Positions 7,750 through 16,891 are shown, numbered from the stretch's first letter. The stretch: DNA of 33,849 nucleotides from CAYXWH01 sp964468755 (GCA_964468755.1 CAYXWH010000011.1:1-33849); one strand, 5' to 3'. Program-made: numbers and translations. Notes: a model not told the origin generated them from the sequence alone.

Positions 7750-9078
7750 ATGTTTGAAATCCTGAGTGACAAGTTAAACAAGGTATTCCAGCTACTGGGT
7801 AACCGGGGAAGGCTTACCGAGAAAGATGTGGATGAAGCCCTGCGTCAGGTGCGCCTGGCTCTTCTTGAGGCTGACGTTAATTTTAAAGTGGTCAAGGACT
7901 TTATCGCCCGGATACGCGAGCGTGCTATCGGCGTCGATGTGCTGGAGAGCCTGACTCCTGCCCAGCAGATAATTAAGATAGTGAATGAAGAGCTGACCTC
8001 AATCCTGGGTGGGGAACCGAGCCGTCTTCTATCGGCATCTCATCCTCCATCGGTGGTTATGCTGGTTGGGCTTCAGGGATGCGGTAAGACGACTACCGCC
8101 GCCAAGATGGCGCTTTATCTGAAACACTCCGGGCAGCGCCCGCTGCTGGTGGCGGCGGACAACCGCCGTCCGGCAGCCATTGAGCAGCTGGTGACACTGG
8201 GGAAGCAGATTGATATCCCGGTGCACCACGAGTCTCCAAACATGACCAGTAAGGATATCTGCGTCCATGGCATGCAAAAGGCAAAAGACCTGGCAGCCAA
8301 CTGGGTGGTGCTGGATACGGCAGGCCGGCTTCATATCGACCAGGAGATGATGGCAGAGGTGGAACGGATTAAGAAGGAACTGAAGCCGGTAGAGGTGATT
8401 CTGGTGGTCGATGCCATGGCCGGTCAGGACGCGGTGCAGGTGGCTGAGGAATTTAATTCCCGGGTGGGTCTCACCGGTCTTATCCTGACCAAGATGGACG
8501 GGGATGCGCGTGGCGGAGCGGCGCTGTCTATCCGCTGGGTAAGCGGGGTACCCATAAAATTTATCGGGGTGGGCGAGAAACTGGGTGCTTTTGAACCTTA
8601 TTATCCCGACCGTCTGGCATCACGCATTCTGGGTATGGGCGACGTACTCACCTTTATTGAGAAGGCAGAGAGCACACTCGATGAAAAGAAAGCCAAAGAG
8701 ATAGCCAGGAAGGTACGTGACGCCAGCTTTGACCTGGAGGATTTCCTTTCCCAGCTCGGTGCGGTGAAGAAGATGGGGCCGGTAGCCCAGTTAGCCGAGA
8801 TGCTGCCCGGCATGTCACGGTTAGCGGGGAAACTGCCCGATGGTGCCCAGGAGGAGCAGATGAAGAAGGTGGAGGCAATTATCTTCTCGATGACTCCCGA
8901 GGAGAGACGAACCCCCAATATCATCGGGGGAAGCCGCCGACGGCGCATCGCCCGCGGAAGTGGCACCAGACCGCAGGATGTGAACCAGCTGCTGAACCAG
9001 TTTCACCAGATGCAGAAGCTGATGAAGATGGGTAGTCGCGGTAAACTGCCCCGTAATATGATGAGTATGTTTCGCTAG
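7750..9078 (+). CDS. ffh: Signal recognition particle protein Ffh
   Basis: The 442-residue product is the SRP54-family GTPase that binds 4.5S RNA and signal sequences and delivers ribosomes to FtsY. In order it shows an N domain (MFEILSDKLNKVFQ), P-loop GLQGCGKTT at residues 107-115, DTAGRL, TKMDGDARGGAALS, and the closing GVGEKL. A methionine-rich M domain follows with the RNA-binding signature IIGGSRRRRIARGSG and a final NMMSMFR. An upstream in-frame ATG at 7738 exists, but 7750 matches the family N-terminus and follows GGGAGG by 4 bases. The gene ends exactly where the convergent rpoD ends. It is separated from rpsP-khpA, with which ffh is often clustered. Confidence 0.97.
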   Translation: MFEILSDKLNKVFQLLGNRGRLTEKDVDEALRQVRLALLEADVNFKVVKDFIARIRERAIGVDVLESLTPAQQIIKIVNEELTSILGGEPSRLLSASHPPSVVMLVGLQGCGKTTTAAKMALYLKHSGQRPLLVAADNRRPAAIEQLVTLGKQIDIPVHHESPNMTSKDICVHGMQKAKDLAANWVVLDTAGRLHIDQEMMAEVERIKKELKPVEVILVVDAMAGQDAVQVAEEFNSRVGLTGLILTKMDGDARGGAALSIRWVSGVPIKFIGVGEKLGAFEPYYPDRLASRILGMGDVLTFIEKAESTLDEKKAKEIARKVRDASFDLEDFLSQLGAVKKMGPVAQLAEMLPGMSRLAGKLPDGAQEEQMKKVEAIIFSMTPEERRTPNIIGGSRRRRIARGSGTRPQDVNQLLNQFHQMQKLMKMGSRGKLPRNMMSMFR

Positions 9079-10602
9079 CTACTCCAGATAGTCCTTCAGT
9101 TTCCGGCTGCGGCTGGGATGGCGCAATTTACGCAGTGCCTTGGCTTCAATCTGGCGGATACGCTCCCTGGTTACGTTGAACTCACGGCCCACTTCTTCAA
9201 GAGTCCGGCTGCGTCCGTCTTCAAGCCCGAATCTAAGCTGGAGGACCCGCTGCTCACGCGGGGTAAGCGTATAGAGGACGTCCTCTATCTGCTCCTTCAA
9301 GAGTTGCTTGGAAGCAACATCGACCGGCGGCAGCGCATTCCTGTCCTCAATGGAATTACCCAGCGGGCTGTCCTCCTCCTCTCCCATTGGCGACTCAAGG
9401 GATATAGGCAGCTGGGATACCTTGACTATCTCCCTGACCTTATCGGCGGATATCTCCATTTCCTTGGCGATTTCACGGGCGGTCGGCTCTCTGCCGTACT
9501 CCTGAGCCAGGCGACGGCTTATTCTCAGAAGCCGGTTAATGGTCTCCACCATATGGACCGGAATACGGATGGTGCGAGCCTGGTCGGCAATCGCCCGGGT
9601 TAGCGCCTGGCGGATCCACCAGGTGGCGTAGGTGCTGAATTTATAGCCTTTGCGGTAGTCGAATTTCTCTACGGCTCTCATCAGACCGATATTTCCCTCC
9701 TGGATAAGGTCAAGAAGGGACATGCCCCGCCCGATGTGTTTTTTGGCGACACTTACCACAAGGCGCAGGTTGGCTTCAATAAGGTGCCTCTCGGCTTTTT
9801 TGGCCTCTCGTTCAACATGGTTCAGGTATGCGATAAGCTGCGTCTCATGTTCAAGAACACAGCTCACGAACGAGCCGTCATTTATCAGCTTCAGGATATC
9901 GGCTATAGAAACCGTATCGGCAATAGCGCTGATAAGCTCTTTGGGCAGTATCCGGCTATTGAGAGAGAGTATGGTCAGCAGTTGTTCAGTCTCAATCAAC
10001 GATTTATTGATACGGTCAGCAACCGACCGTATCAATTGAGCATCTATTGTGTTGTCAAGGCTTTCCTGCAATTCGGGATGGTAAATACCAGAGGTAAATT
10101 TGTCCGTCCGGGGTATATTGATCTGTTCCTGAAGGGCTCGGATTAGCGGCACTGCCTGTCCCAGTGCCTTAATAATCTCTAGTATTGTATCAGTGGCAGA
10201 AGGGGTCTTCCCATAGACTTCTATGTAATATTTTTTAATATGGTCAATGTGCTTCCCTTCCTCCATCCTTTTCGCCAGCGCTTTTTCATCGGAGGCGGTA
10301 AGCAGATGTACACGACCAATCTCGTGCAGGTAGATACGGACCGGGTCGTCGGTTGTTTCCTGCTCTTCTTCAACCGGTAGTTCCAGGTCAAGTTCATCTA
10401 TGGATGATTCCGGTTTTTCCACATCGAAAGGTTTAACGTCATGCCACATGCCCTCTGCCGGGTGGTTGGCCATATCTTCCTCTTGTTCGTCATCAGCGGC
10501 GTACAAGCTTCCTTTATCATTCTTGCCTGCCGGACTATCCAGCTTGAACTCAACATAGTCATTGTTATCACGATTGAATTGCATATCATTATCCTTTTCC
10601 AT
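9079..10602 (-). CDS. rpoD: RNA polymerase primary sigma factor (RpoD/SigA)
   Basis: The 507-residue product is the housekeeping sigma factor. It has an acidic N-terminal extension, region 1.2 (DPVRIYLHEIGRVHLLT) and regions 2.1-2.4 (DLIQEGNIGLMRAVEKFDYRKG, then YATWWIRQALTRAIADQARTIRIP). Region 3 follows, then region 4.2 with helix-turn-helix TLEEVGREFNVTRERIRQIEAKALRKLR. The presence of regions 1.2 and 3 rules out an ECF sigma factor. A very strong Shine-Dalgarno (AAGGAGGTG) precedes ATG 10602. It is the last gene of ppsA-dgt-dnaG-rpoD, 16 bases after dnaG, matching the dnaG-rpoD pairing of macromolecular-synthesis operons. Its stop codon abuts that of ffh with no room for a terminator between them. 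Confidence 0.98.
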   Translation of the reverse strand: MEKDNDMQFNRDNNDYVEFKLDSPAGKNDKGSLYAADDEQEEDMANHPAEGMWHDVKPFDVEKPESSIDELDLELPVEEEQETTDDPVRIYLHEIGRVHLLTASDEKALAKRMEEGKHIDHIKKYYIEVYGKTPSATDTILEIIKALGQAVPLIRALQEQINIPRTDKFTSGIYHPELQESLDNTIDAQLIRSVADRINKSLIETEQLLTILSLNSRILPKELISAIADTVSIADILKLINDGSFVSCVLEHETQLIAYLNHVEREAKKAERHLIEANLRLVVSVAKKHIGRGMSLLDLIQEGNIGLMRAVEKFDYRKGYKFSTYATWWIRQALTRAIADQARTIRIPVHMVETINRLLRISRRLAQEYGREPTAREIAKEMEISADKVREIVKVSQLPISLESPMGEEEDSPLGNSIEDRNALPPVDVASKQLLKEQIEDVLYTLTPREQRVLQLRFGLEDGRSRTLEEVGREFNVTRERIRQIEAKALRKLRHPSRSRKLKDYLE

Positions 10603-10618
10603 ACCGCACCTCCTTGCT

Positions 10619-12388
10619 CTAGCCGCCCTTGACTTTTCTGAGGAAAACCTCTCTCAGTTGAATGCTCGGCTCAATCCCTTCTTCCTCGAGCCGGGCCAAA
10701 GCGGCATCAGCGCCACCCAATTCCGCTTCAAGGGTGAATTTAGCCGCCCGCTTTTCTTCAAGGTTTTTCAGGTAGTTTTCCCGTAATCTAAGGACGCAAT
10801 TGTCGTATCTATTCTCAATCTGGTTGCCGGGTATTGTTCGCTCCAGTAAATAGTCTATAAATTCATGGAGGGCTGTGTCCAGATTATCTTTAAGCGAGGC
10901 TATACCGCCCGATTGCTGCCAGGCGGTAAATATCTCGCGGTTTTCACTGTTTTGAAAGTATTCCGGGGGCACATCAATAACACTCTGCTCGCTGAGCTCC
11001 GGATGCTGGAGGAGCAGTGCCAGGCCATATTCTTCGACGGGGCTGGACAGATACCGCCGCATGGTGCGGGCAACCATTCCCGTTTTTGGTTCCGCGGCCT
11101 TGCTCTTGCCTTTACCCGGCTTCATTTCCTGTATGCCGGTTTCCAGGTTTCGGTAATTGGTCTGGGTAAGCGCCGCCAGCTTGTGCAGGTAGTGGGTTTG
11201 CCGGGTAGTGTCTTTTGTTTCGGCAATAATAGGCAAGAGCCTTTCTACGGCAAGCGACTTGCCTCTGGCAGTGGTCAGGTCAAGCTCGGAGATTACCGTG
11301 TCAAAGGTGTAATCAATAATAGGTAACGCCTCGCCGACCAGTTGCTGCCAGCGGTTGATATCTTCCTTAATCACGTCATCGGGGTCTTTCCCAGTGGGTA
11401 GTATGACTACCTTTATCTCGGCGTCAAGTATGTTCTCATAGCTGACACCACGCAGCATGGCTTCCTCACCGGCGGCGTCAGCGTCGAGGGCAAGAGCCAG
11501 ATTTCTGGTCAATTTTTTCAAGGTGTTGACCTGGGTATCGGTAATCGCCGTGCCCATTGAGGCGACGGCGTTGGTAATGCCATGCTGATGGGCGGTAATA
11601 ACGTCAACATATCCCTCGACAATCACTGCCATATCCTGCTGCCGGATGGTGCCGGCGGCATAGTCTATGCCGTAGAGTACGCTGCTCTTGTTAAAGACCG
11701 GAGTCTGCGGCGAATTGAGGTACTTGGGAGGCGAGTCGTCGAGGGCGCGGGCGCCAAAACCGACCGTGCGACCCCGGATGTCATGTATCGGGAATATAAG
11801 CCGACCGCGAAACCGGTCATGAATTTTACCACTTTCCGACTGGATGATAAGACCGGCCAGCATGATTTTCTCTTCAGGGTATCCTCTCTCCAGGAGAAAA
11901 TTCTTTAAAGAGTCCCAGGTGTTCAGGCTGAATCCGAGCTGGAAATCGGTGATTGATTTCATAGAGAAGCCGCGGCTGTTCAGATAGTTTCGCGAACCTT
12001 CTGCCGCCGGATTGTTGAGGAGTAGATTGTGAAAATACTGGGCGGCGTCCTGATTTATTTGATAGAGGTCTTCCTTCTCTTCTTTTTTCTCCTCGCCACC
12101 CCACTTTGAGGGTATGTCTACGCCGGCTCTTTCCGCGAGCAGGCGCAGGGCATCGCCGAAGCTCATGCCCTCTTTTTTCATGATGAAGGAAAAAACATCG
12201 CCGCCGGTGTTACAGGCGCCAAAGCAGTGCCAGCTCTGTTGCTCCGGGTAGACAATGAAGGAAGGTTGGCGCTCGCTGTGGAACGGACATAATGCTTTAT
12301 AGTATCGTCCCGCTTTGGTCAGCTTGGTGTACTGGCCGATAACGGTGGTGATATCTGTTCTTTGTTTTACCTCATCAACAATGCTCAT
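10619..12388 (-). CDS. dnaG: DNA primase DnaG
   Basis: The 589-residue product makes RNA primers for lagging-strand synthesis at the replication fork. An N-terminal CHC2 zinc-binding domain has Cys34-Pro-Phe-His37 and Cys55/Cys59 (HCFGACNTGGD); the second pair is C-x3-C instead of the textbook C-x2-C. The catalytic core contains the TOPRIM motif IVEGYVDVITAHQHG and the acidic motif ALDADAAGEEAM. The C-terminal helicase-interacting region is less conserved, as usual. ATG 12388 overlaps the dgt stop by 4 bases (ATGA), indicating translational coupling. rpoD follows directly. Confidence 0.97.
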   Translation of the reverse strand: MSIVDEVKQRTDITTVIGQYTKLTKAGRYYKALCPFHSERQPSFIVYPEQQSWHCFGACNTGGDVFSFIMKKEGMSFGDALRLLAERAGVDIPSKWGGEEKKEEKEDLYQINQDAAQYFHNLLLNNPAAEGSRNYLNSRGFSMKSITDFQLGFSLNTWDSLKNFLLERGYPEEKIMLAGLIIQSESGKIHDRFRGRLIFPIHDIRGRTVGFGARALDDSPPKYLNSPQTPVFNKSSVLYGIDYAAGTIRQQDMAVIVEGYVDVITAHQHGITNAVASMGTAITDTQVNTLKKLTRNLALALDADAAGEEAMLRGVSYENILDAEIKVVILPTGKDPDDVIKEDINRWQQLVGEALPIIDYTFDTVISELDLTTARGKSLAVERLLPIIAETKDTTRQTHYLHKLAALTQTNYRNLETGIQEMKPGKGKSKAAEPKTGMVARTMRRYLSSPVEEYGLALLLQHPELSEQSVIDVPPEYFQNSENREIFTAWQQSGGIASLKDNLDTALHEFIDYLLERTIPGNQIENRYDNCVLRLRENYLKNLEEKRAAKFTLEAELGGADAALARLEEEGIEPSIQLREVFLRKVKGG

Positions 12389-13449
12389 ATAGCCAACCCC
12401 GGTGGTACTTGCTTCTTGAGTTCTTCCGCCGTTCTCAGGGCATATTGGTCAGTCATTCCCGCAATGTAGTCCACCACTCTTCGCTCGGTGTCATTGCTAT
12501 AGAGACGGTATTCATCGGGCAACTGGTCGGCATTGTTGTTGAAATACCGGTAGAGAAAACGAGTTACTTCTTTTGCCTGCTCGGTTTGCTCCATGGCGGA
12601 CCGCAGATTGTATACCCGCTGAAACAAAAAATCGCGCAACACGTTGGCTGCGGTCAGCACCTCATGACTCATGTTAATAACGGGTTTCTCATTTATTATA
12701 TCATAACCGGCGGTTGCCCGTGAGGTAGTGATAATATCGCTTACCATGGTATTGATGCGTTGTGAATGGGTATTACCCAGTACCGTGATAGCTGACAGGG
12801 GCAGGTCACCCTCGGTTATAATGCCGGCGCGGATGGCGTCTCCAATATCATGATTGATGTAGGCAACGGCGTCAGCCACCTTGCAGACCTCACCTTCAAG
12901 AGTATGTGGTTCCCCGCCGCCTTCTCCCAGTATATCCACCCGTACCTTGGAGTGGTTCAGAATGCCGTCTCTGACCTCCCAGGTAAGGTTGAGACCGTGG
13001 CCATCTTTTTCCAGAAGGTCAACGATACGCAGGCTTTGCTCGTTGTGGCGGAATCCGCCCGGGTAGAGCTCATTCAATACTTCTTCACCCACGTGGCCGA
13101 AGGGTGTATGCCCCAAGTCATGACCGAGGCAGATTGCCTCGGTGAGGTCCTCGTTGAGGTTTAATGCTCGTGAGATGGTACGGCCGATCTGGGATACTTC
13201 CAGGGTATGGGTCAGCCGGGTAACATAGTGGTCACCCAACGGGGCAATAAACACCTGAGTCTTATGCTTTAAACGCCGAAACGACTTGCAATGGATGATG
13301 CGGTCCCTATCCCGCTGAAAAGCGGTACGTAGTGGACAGGGCTCCTCTTGCCTGACGCGACCTTGTGACAACTTACTTTTCGCCGCGTACGGGGAGAGCG
13401 CCTCTTCTCTTGCCTCGATTATCTGGCGAATATTAAGCTGCCGGATCAC
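12385..13449 (-). CDS. dgt: Deoxyguanosinetriphosphate triphosphohydrolase-like protein
   Basis: The 354-residue product is an HD-superfamily dNTPase of the Dgt-like class. It has the N-terminal DRDRIIHCKSFRRLKHKTQVF and HYVTRLTHTLEVSQIGRTI blocks, the metal doublet in CLGHDLGHTPFGH, and NHSKV further on. The family hydrolyses dNTPs to deoxynucleoside and triphosphate; the preferred base cannot be read from sequence. It overlaps ppsA upstream and dnaG downstream by 4 bases each, so it is tightly coupled in the operon. A dgt-dnaG-rpoD order is familiar in other bacteria and fits dNTP control next to replication initiation. Confidence 0.93.
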   Translation of the reverse strand: MIRQLNIRQIIEAREEALSPYAAKSKLSQGRVRQEEPCPLRTAFQRDRDRIIHCKSFRRLKHKTQVFIAPLGDHYVTRLTHTLEVSQIGRTISRALNLNEDLTEAICLGHDLGHTPFGHVGEEVLNELYPGGFRHNEQSLRIVDLLEKDGHGLNLTWEVRDGILNHSKVRVDILGEGGGEPHTLEGEVCKVADAVAYINHDIGDAIRAGIITEGDLPLSAITVLGNTHSQRINTMVSDIITTSRATAGYDIINEKPVINMSHEVLTAANVLRDFLFQRVYNLRSAMEQTEQAKEVTRFLYRYFNNNADQLPDEYRLYSNDTERRVVDYIAGMTDQYALRTAEELKKQVPPGLAI

Positions 13450-15695
13450 TTTATTCCCAGTCTCTCTTCTGCCCTGGCAATTATCTCTCGGGTAATGTCA
13501 ATCATATCCGGACTTACCGATACCGAAGTAATACCCCATTCCACCAGTTTCTCGGTAAGTTCAGGGTATACCGAAGGCGCCTGTCCGCAGATAGAGGAGG
13601 TAACGCCCATACTCCCGGATACTTTCACAGCTCTTTCCAGAGCCATGAGCACCGCTTCATTGCGCTCGTCAAATGTCTCCGCCAGCTTGGAGCTGTCGCG
13701 GTCAATACCCAGGATAAGCTGGGTGAGGTCATTGGAACCGATGGATATGCCGTCAATACCGACTTCCAGGAATTTCTCCAGCAGGAATATATTGGAAGGC
13801 ACTTCCACCATCATCCACAGCTTAAAGTCCTTGGAGCGTTTCAGCCCTTCAGCTTCCATAATTTCTACCGTTCGAGACAGCTCGTCAACGGTGCGCACGA
13901 AAGGAATCATTACCCAGAGATTAGTATATTTTTCTCTCACTTTCTTGATAGCGGCCAGTTCCAGCTTGAAGGTTGCTATATCCGTGATATACCGTGAGGC
14001 TCCCCGGTAGCCAATCATGGGATTTTCTTCCACCTCTTCATACTCTTCCCCGCCTTTAAGGGCACGGTATTCGTTGGTTTTAAAGTCATTGGTGCGGTAG
14101 ACTACCCGGCGGGGATGGAACGCCTTGGCGAAGGCAGTCAGACCTTCGGCAAGCTTGCCCACAAATTCCTGGCCGCGACCCTGACTTATCATATAGCTGG
14201 GATGCTCGCCAATCTGGGCAACCATAAATTCGGCGCGGAGAAGACCAATGCCATCGACATCCCGCTCGGCAACACGTTCGACCAGTTCCGGTTGTGCCAG
14301 GTTTACCAGTAGCTTGGTCCTGGTCTTCAGTTCGCCCCGGGCTCTGGTCTTGGTCTCTATCTCAATTTCTATCTTGCCATCGTAGACTCTACCCTTACTG
14401 CCGTCAACCGTGATAACCTGTTCGTCTTTCAGTTTGGCGGTCGCCTTCTCGCAGCCAACCACGCAGGGAATACCCAGTTCCCGGCTAACGATGGCGGCAT
14501 GTGCCGTCCTGCCGCCGCGGTCGGTAACGATGGCTGATGCCCGTTTCATGGCGGGAACGAAGTCCGGAGTGGTCATCTCAGCCACCAGAACGTCGCCTTT
14601 ATACACCTTGTCGATATGGGACGGGTCAGGCACTATTTTTACCGGGCCGGAGGCAATTCCCGGACTGGCGGGTGAACCTGACAGCATCGCCGGTGCCGTA
14701 ATTTCAGCCGTCTCTTCAGCGGTCTCTCTTATGGTGGTTACAGGGCGGGTTTGAACGATAAATATTTCACCGTTCTCCTTCGCCCACTCGACATCTTGAG
14801 GAAATTGATAGTGTTTCTCGAGACGGTTACCAATTTCCGCCAGGGTAAGAATATCTTCATCGGTAATTTTTTGTTTGGCTTGCTCCTCGGGAGTAAGCTC
14901 CACCTTGATATTGGCCTCTTTGGTCTTGCCACCGGTGTCCAGGACCAGTTTCCATTCCTGGCGCTTGATTTCCTTGTTGGTGATTTTTAACCCGTCTTTG
15001 CTGACCACATAGTGGTCAGGGGTAACGTCTCCGGAAACAATGGTTTCTCCCAGGCCCAGTACCGCCTCTATAACAATCTGGCTGCGGTCGCTGGTGGTGG
15101 GTTCTACCGTGAACATGACTCCAGCGGACTCGGACTGCACCATACGCTGTACCGGAACCGCAATGCCGACTTGGAAGTGGTCAAATCCATTTTCTTCCCG
15201 GTAGAAAATTGCCCGGGCTCCAAAGAGAGAAGCCCAGCAACCCTGTACCGCCTCTACCACCTCTTTTTCGCCCTGGATATTGAGAAAGGTTGCCTGCTGA
15301 CCGGCAAAGGATGCTTCCGGCAGATCTTCAGCGGTAGCCGAGGAACGTACTGCCACCAGTCCCCCACCCATTTTTACGTAGGCATGTTCAATTTCACTGG
15401 CGAGTTCGGCCGGCATAGTGGCATTGAGAACTATCTGCTGGACCTTTTGGGCAATATCTTGAAGCTGACGACTATCATGTACATCCAGCGGCTCAAGCAA
15501 TTCACGGATTTGGGCGGTAATGCCGGCTCTATTCACAAAATCAAAATAGGCGCGGGCAGTTACTACGAAACCGGAAGGAACTGGAATATTGGCTCTGGTC
15601 ATCTCACCCAGGTTCGCACCTTTACCTCCGACGAGTGCAATATCCTCTCTAGTAACATCACCAAACCAGACAATTGCTTTTTGCCCTTGCTTCAT
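13446..15695 (-). CDS. ppsA: Phosphoenolpyruvate synthase (pyruvate, water dikinase)
   Basis: The 749-residue product converts pyruvate, ATP and water to phosphoenolpyruvate, AMP and phosphate, the entry to gluconeogenesis from acetyl-CoA or pyruvate. The N-terminal ATP-grasp part begins with VGGKGANLGEM and contains AVRSSATAEDLPEASFAGQQ. The swivelling phosphohistidine domain has GGRTAHAAIVSREL with catalytic His399. The C-terminal barrel includes IGSNDLTQLILGIDRD and the catalytic-cysteine segment SICGQAPS. It is slightly shorter than the approximately 790 residues of the E. coli enzyme. AAAGGAG precedes ATG 15695. As first gene of the operon it lies under an extended -10 promoter next to a long palindrome. 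It would complement the acetate-activating genes nearby. Confidence 0.96.
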   Translation of the reverse strand: MKQGQKAIVWFGDVTREDIALVGGKGANLGEMTRANIPVPSGFVVTARAYFDFVNRAGITAQIRELLEPLDVHDSRQLQDIAQKVQQIVLNATMPAELASEIEHAYVKMGGGLVAVRSSATAEDLPEASFAGQQATFLNIQGEKEVVEAVQGCWASLFGARAIFYREENGFDHFQVGIAVPVQRMVQSESAGVMFTVEPTTSDRSQIVIEAVLGLGETIVSGDVTPDHYVVSKDGLKITNKEIKRQEWKLVLDTGGKTKEANIKVELTPEEQAKQKITDEDILTLAEIGNRLEKHYQFPQDVEWAKENGEIFIVQTRPVTTIRETAEETAEITAPAMLSGSPASPGIASGPVKIVPDPSHIDKVYKGDVLVAEMTTPDFVPAMKRASAIVTDRGGRTAHAAIVSRELGIPCVVGCEKATAKLKDEQVITVDGSKGRVYDGKIEIEIETKTRARGELKTRTKLLVNLAQPELVERVAERDVDGIGLLRAEFMVAQIGEHPSYMISQGRGQEFVGKLAEGLTAFAKAFHPRRVVYRTNDFKTNEYRALKGGEEYEEVEENPMIGYRGASRYITDIATFKLELAAIKKVREKYTNLWVMIPFVRTVDELSRTVEIMEAEGLKRSKDFKLWMMVEVPSNIFLLEKFLEVGIDGISIGSNDLTQLILGIDRDSSKLAETFDERNEAVLMALERAVKVSGSMGVTSSICGQAPSVYPELTEKLVEWGITSVSVSPDMIDITREIIARAEERLGIK

Positions 15696-15734
15696 GTTAG
15701 TGTTGCTCCTTTTACTATGAATACCCTGATTGAC

Positions 15735-15743
15735 ATTATACCA
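15735..15743 (-). promoter_or_regulatory. Extended -10 promoter of the ppsA-dgt-dnaG-rpoD operon
   Basis: The minus strand reads TGG directly followed by a perfect TATAAT (15740-15735). No recognisable -35 hexamer is present at 16-18 bases; that position is occupied by the 28-bp palindrome. Transcription would begin near 15728, about 33 bases before ppsA. Confidence 0.6.
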
Positions 15744-15748
15744 TAATG

Positions 15749-15776
15749 CCGTGTTTTACCATATGGTAAAACACGG
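15749..15776. promoter_or_regulatory. 28-bp perfect palindrome, probable operator at the ppsA promoter
   Basis: Each 14-base half reads CCGTGTTTTACCAT towards the centre and the other half is its exact reverse complement. The site covers the -35 region of the ppsA promoter and lies about 57 bases upstream of the bfn promoter. Perfect symmetry over 28 bases with no loop suits a dimeric or tetrameric regulator better than an RNA hairpin terminator. A smaller symmetric element, GGCGTTTTACGCC (15810-15822), shares the GTTTTAC core. Confidence 0.65.
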
Positions 15777-15832
15777 GTACTTTGAGCATAATATTTGGTT
15801 GAGTTCCACGGCGTTTTACGCCAGCGTTCCGT

Positions 15833-15861
15833 TTGACAAGCGAATCAATATGAAGTAGAAT
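15833..15861 (+). promoter_or_regulatory. Strong predicted promoter of the bifunctional-nuclease-family gene
   Basis: A consensus TTGACA (15833-15838), a 17-base spacer and TAGAAT (15856-15861) are present. The start would be near 15868, leaving a 36-base leader to ATG 15904. Confidence 0.7.
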
Positions 15862-15903
15862 TTTAGGAACAATAAACGTGAAAATTGGGTGGGGAAACTG
15901 GCT

Positions 15904-16455
15904 ATGATTGAGATGGCTGTGGATAGTATCCGGGTAAGTCTGATGAATTACCAACGGGTGGTTATCCTGAAAGAGAAGGATGCGGACCGTTATTTACCTA
16001 TCTGGATAGGTCCCAATGAGGCTGACGCCATTGCCGTAAAGTTGCAGGGCGTCACCGTGCCCCGTCCGTTGACCCATGATTTACTGCGTTCGGTTATTGA
16101 TACCCTGGGAGCCAGCATCCACTCTATAATTGTAAATGACCTCAGAAATGATACCTTTTACGCCAAAATATTACTTGAGTTTGACGGCAATAAGGTAGAA
16201 GTTGATTCGCGTCCCAGTGACGCTCTGGCACTTGCGGTGAGAGCCGAGGTACCTATCTACGCCGAAGAAATGGTCCTGGATAAGGCTGGCATATTGCTGG
16301 ATAGTGAGACGGGTAAACCGGTGGTTGAAGACACTGATGATATCGAAGGTAAAGAGCCGAAGGTTAGCGACGAGGAAATGAAGCGAAAAATGTCAGCCTT
16401 CTACGATTTTATCAACACGCTGGATTTGGATGACTTTGATAAGCGCAAATCTTAA
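15904..16455 (+). CDS. Bifunctional nuclease (BFN/DUF151) family protein
   Basis: The 183-residue product begins with a BFN domain. Its features are MIEMAVDSIRVSLMNYQRVVILKE, the YLPIWIGPNEADAIA segment, PLTHDLLRSVIDTLGASIHSIIVNDL, and RPSDALALAVRAEVPIYAEEMVLD. A C-terminal acidic tail ends in SAFYDFINTLDLDDFDKR. In plants BFN proteins have RNase and DNase activity; the bacterial role is not settled. ATG 15904 is preferred over GTG 15889 because GGTGGGG precedes it at suitable spacing and the N-terminus fits the family. It heads a two-gene unit with the zinc-ribbon gene, 30 bases downstream, ended by an intrinsic terminator. Confidence 0.9.
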   Translation: MIEMAVDSIRVSLMNYQRVVILKEKDADRYLPIWIGPNEADAIAVKLQGVTVPRPLTHDLLRSVIDTLGASIHSIIVNDLRNDTFYAKILLEFDGNKVEVDSRPSDALALAVRAEVPIYAEEMVLDKAGILLDSETGKPVVEDTDDIEGKEPKVSDEEMKRKMSAFYDFINTLDLDDFDKRKS

Positions 16456-16485
16456 CCCGGGCTTTATCCGGTTTCAGGTACGGGA

Positions 16486-16821
16486 ATGATGGAAAAAGGG
16501 CTGCTTAAAAAACTGTTTGCATCAATAAAATGCGGCTACTGCGGGCAGAGCTTCGGGAAAGGTGATATCGAAGTTCTGGGGAATAAAGAGGATATGTGGT
16601 TTTTACGGGTACGCTGCTCATCCTGTCACAGTCACTGTCTGGCAGCCGCTATTATCACTAAAGGCAAATCTACCGGTTTGGTTACTGACCTTACCGAGGA
16701 TGAAACGGGCAAGTTCGCCGGTATGGATGAGGTGGGGGCTGATGATGTACTGAATATGCACGAATTCCTTAAGGACTTTGATGGGGATTTCTCTTGTCTC
16801 TTCGGGTGGAGCAAGCCTTAA
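16486..16821 (+). CDS. Zinc-ribbon protein of unknown function
   Basis: The 111-residue product is not recognised as a named protein. It has two cysteine pairs, CGYC near residue 16 and CSSC near residue 44, spaced as in a zinc ribbon. A basic/hydrophobic linker (AAAIITKGKSTGLVTDLTEDE) and an acidic C-terminus (DVLNMHEFLKDFDGDFSCLFGW) follow. There is no signal peptide or membrane segment. ATG 16489 is an equally possible start and no strong ribosome-binding site is seen. Its position after the BFN-family gene and before a terminator suggests co-expression; a nucleic-acid- or protein-binding role is inference. Confidence 0.75.
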   Translation: MMEKGLLKKLFASIKCGYCGQSFGKGDIEVLGNKEDMWFLRVRCSSCHSHCLAAAIITKGKSTGLVTDLTEDETGKFAGMDEVGADDVLNMHEFLKDFDGDFSCLFGWSKP

Positions 16822-16855
16822 GGCAAAGAAGTCGTTCAGTATTGTAGATGCTGTG

Positions 16856-16891
16856 AAAAGCCCTGAGCCGGGGATTATCAGGGCTTTTTTT
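16856..16891 (+). terminator. Intrinsic terminator after the BFN/zinc-ribbon operon
   Basis: AAAAGCCCTGA (16856-16866) pairs perfectly with TCAGGGCTTTT (16878-16888) around an 11-base loop and runs into seven T residues (16885-16891). This is a textbook rho-independent terminator separating this unit from the ATP synthase operon. Confidence 0.92.

Noticed and set aside
15012..15746. 244-residue open frame on the plus strand
   Set aside because: Antisense to ppsA and crossing its promoter; no domain seen.
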